A stretch of DNA of 64,000 nt from assembly GCF_000970205.1 (NCBI RefSeq), contig NZ_CP009512.1, forward strand, positions 372,001 to 436,000, written 5' to 3'. Below, piece by piece: positions 63,374 to 64,000 of the stretch. Made by a program: the position numbers and the translations under genes. The DNA comes from Methanosarcina mazei S-6 (GTDB lineage: Archaea; Halobacteriota; Methanosarcinia; Methanosarcinales; Methanosarcinaceae). Every line of letters begins with the position of its first letter. Position 1 is the stretch's first letter. Under the pieces are notes generated by a model. It saw only the letters and a list, made by a program, of their open reading frames with translations, searched no databases and was not told the origin of the DNA.

Positions 63374-64000
63374 GTGAACATTAATGAAAATAGTTTACCT
63401 GATGATAAGTCGCCTATAGTTGAGGTTTCTAACGTCAGGAAAAGTTATATGCTTGGGAAGATGGAAGTCCCTGTACTTTCAAATATTTCCCTTCGAATCG
63501 AAAAAGGAGAATTTCTCGCGATTGTAGGCCCTTCAGGTTCTGGAAAAAGCACTCTTATGAACCTTATAGGCTGCCTTGATAGGCCTACTGAAGGTCAGGT
63601 CCTTATAAAAGGAAGAGATCTGGATGGGATGTCCGATGAAGAGCTTGCCCGCCTCCGGGGGCTTGAAATAGGTTTTGTTTTTCAAACATTCAATCTGGTC
63701 CCTCGATTGACCGCTTTCGAGAATGTTTTGCTTCCTACTTTTGCTAATTCAAGGAGCACAGATCCGCAAAAGCGTGCAAAGGAACTTCTCAGTATTATGG
63801 GACTGAAGGACCGCATGCGCCACAGGCCTGGAGAGCTTTCTGGGGGTCAATCGCAGAGAGTCTCAATTGCAAGGGCACTCATCAATGATCCTTCAATTCT
63901 TCTTGCGGATGAACCGACTGGAAACCTGGACTCGAAAACAGGCTTTGAAATCCTTAACATATTTATGGATTTAAATAAGGACGGAAGGACAGTCGTAATA
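63374..64000 (+). CDS. ABC transporter ATP-binding protein, LolD/MacB type (partial)
   Basis: 209 codons to the window edge. GTG start at 63374 with GGGGGGAGGG upstream; the ATG at 63384 is out of frame. Sequence features: VEVSNVRKSYMLGKMEVPVL, Walker A GPSGSGKST, LRGLEIGFVFQTFNLVPRLT (Q-loop), signature LSGGQSQRVSIARAL and Walker B ILLADEPTGNLDS. This is the subfamily pairing with FtsX-like permeases in LolCDE/MacB-type exporters, so a permease gene should follow. The C-terminal end is not in the window. Confidence 0.92.
   Translation, partial: MNINENSLPDDKSPIVEVSNVRKSYMLGKMEVPVLSNISLRIEKGEFLAIVGPSGSGKSTLMNLIGCLDRPTEGQVLIKGRDLDGMSDEELARLRGLEIGFVFQTFNLVPRLTAFENVLLPTFANSRSTDPQKRAKELLSIMGLKDRMRHRPGELSGGQSQRVSIARALINDPSILLADEPTGNLDSKTGFEILNIFMDLNKDGRTVVI

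Overview
The window reads as chromosome of a methanogenic archaeon of the genus Methanosarcina. It has a proteasome-activating nucleotidase, an archaeal MBF1 factor, soluble heterodisulfide reductase subunits HdrC/HdrB next to an F420:NADP oxidoreductase, an FrhB-type subunit in a split glutamate synthase, an anaerobic (CbiT/L/F/G/H/C) cobalamin operon, and in-frame TAG codons in transposase genes, as expected where TAG can be read as pyrrolysine. No rRNA, tRNA or CRISPR was seen.

Layout. 0-7.2 kb: end of an unknown gene, DUF99, PAN divergent from aMBF1, a TatD-like hydrolase, then isocitrate dehydrogenase convergent with a homocitrate/Re-citrate synthase (glutamate precursor branch). 8.0-12.6 kb: cobalamin operon cbiT-L-F-G(N)-G(C)-H-C; cbiG is split and its first half has no ordinary start codon. 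12.8-14.8 kb: an anchored unknown protein, a CcdA-like protein and a thioredoxin lipoprotein. 15.1-19.2 kb: an Fe-S cluster-handling neighbourhood (Mrp ATPase, DUF134 regulator, two NifX-like proteins, two MinD-like ATPases with inserted ferredoxin domains). 19.4-21.8 kb: DUF169, DUF1847, a truncated IS66 element and DUF1284. 21.8-28.8 kb: hdrCB, fno, a secreted S8/S53-like peptidase, DUF2284 and an M24 peptidase.

28.8-44.2 kb is an accessory island of exported proteins: a chymotrypsin-fold protease, a metzincin, a zinc-dependent phospholipase C, a protein made of two copies of the protease's prodomain, small beta-sandwich secreted proteins (now broken), a DUF3160 lipoprotein, and a membrane-tethered regulator with two winged helices. 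Five 97-98 bp elements with 19-bp inverted ends sit upstream of the hydrolase genes, followed by a second palindrome and a conserved core promoter. The island is littered with MITE-like elements and gene remnants.

44.3-57 kb is nitrogen assimilation: a four-gene split glutamate synthase with an F420-type subunit, glutamine synthetase with a GGTA-N6-TACC operator, and amtB-glnK. Between them lie a complete IS66 element (8-bp target duplication), tspO, DUF1059 and two Hsp20 genes. 57.7-59.5 kb is an ABC-2 exporter. 59.5-63.4 kb has almost no long genes but holds a MITE, palindromes, and three tandem ~190-bp repeats, each encoding a near-identical 25-residue hydrophobic peptide on the minus strand, closed by a hairpin terminator; this is the most striking unexplained feature. 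The window ends inside a LolD/MacB-type ABC ATPase gene.
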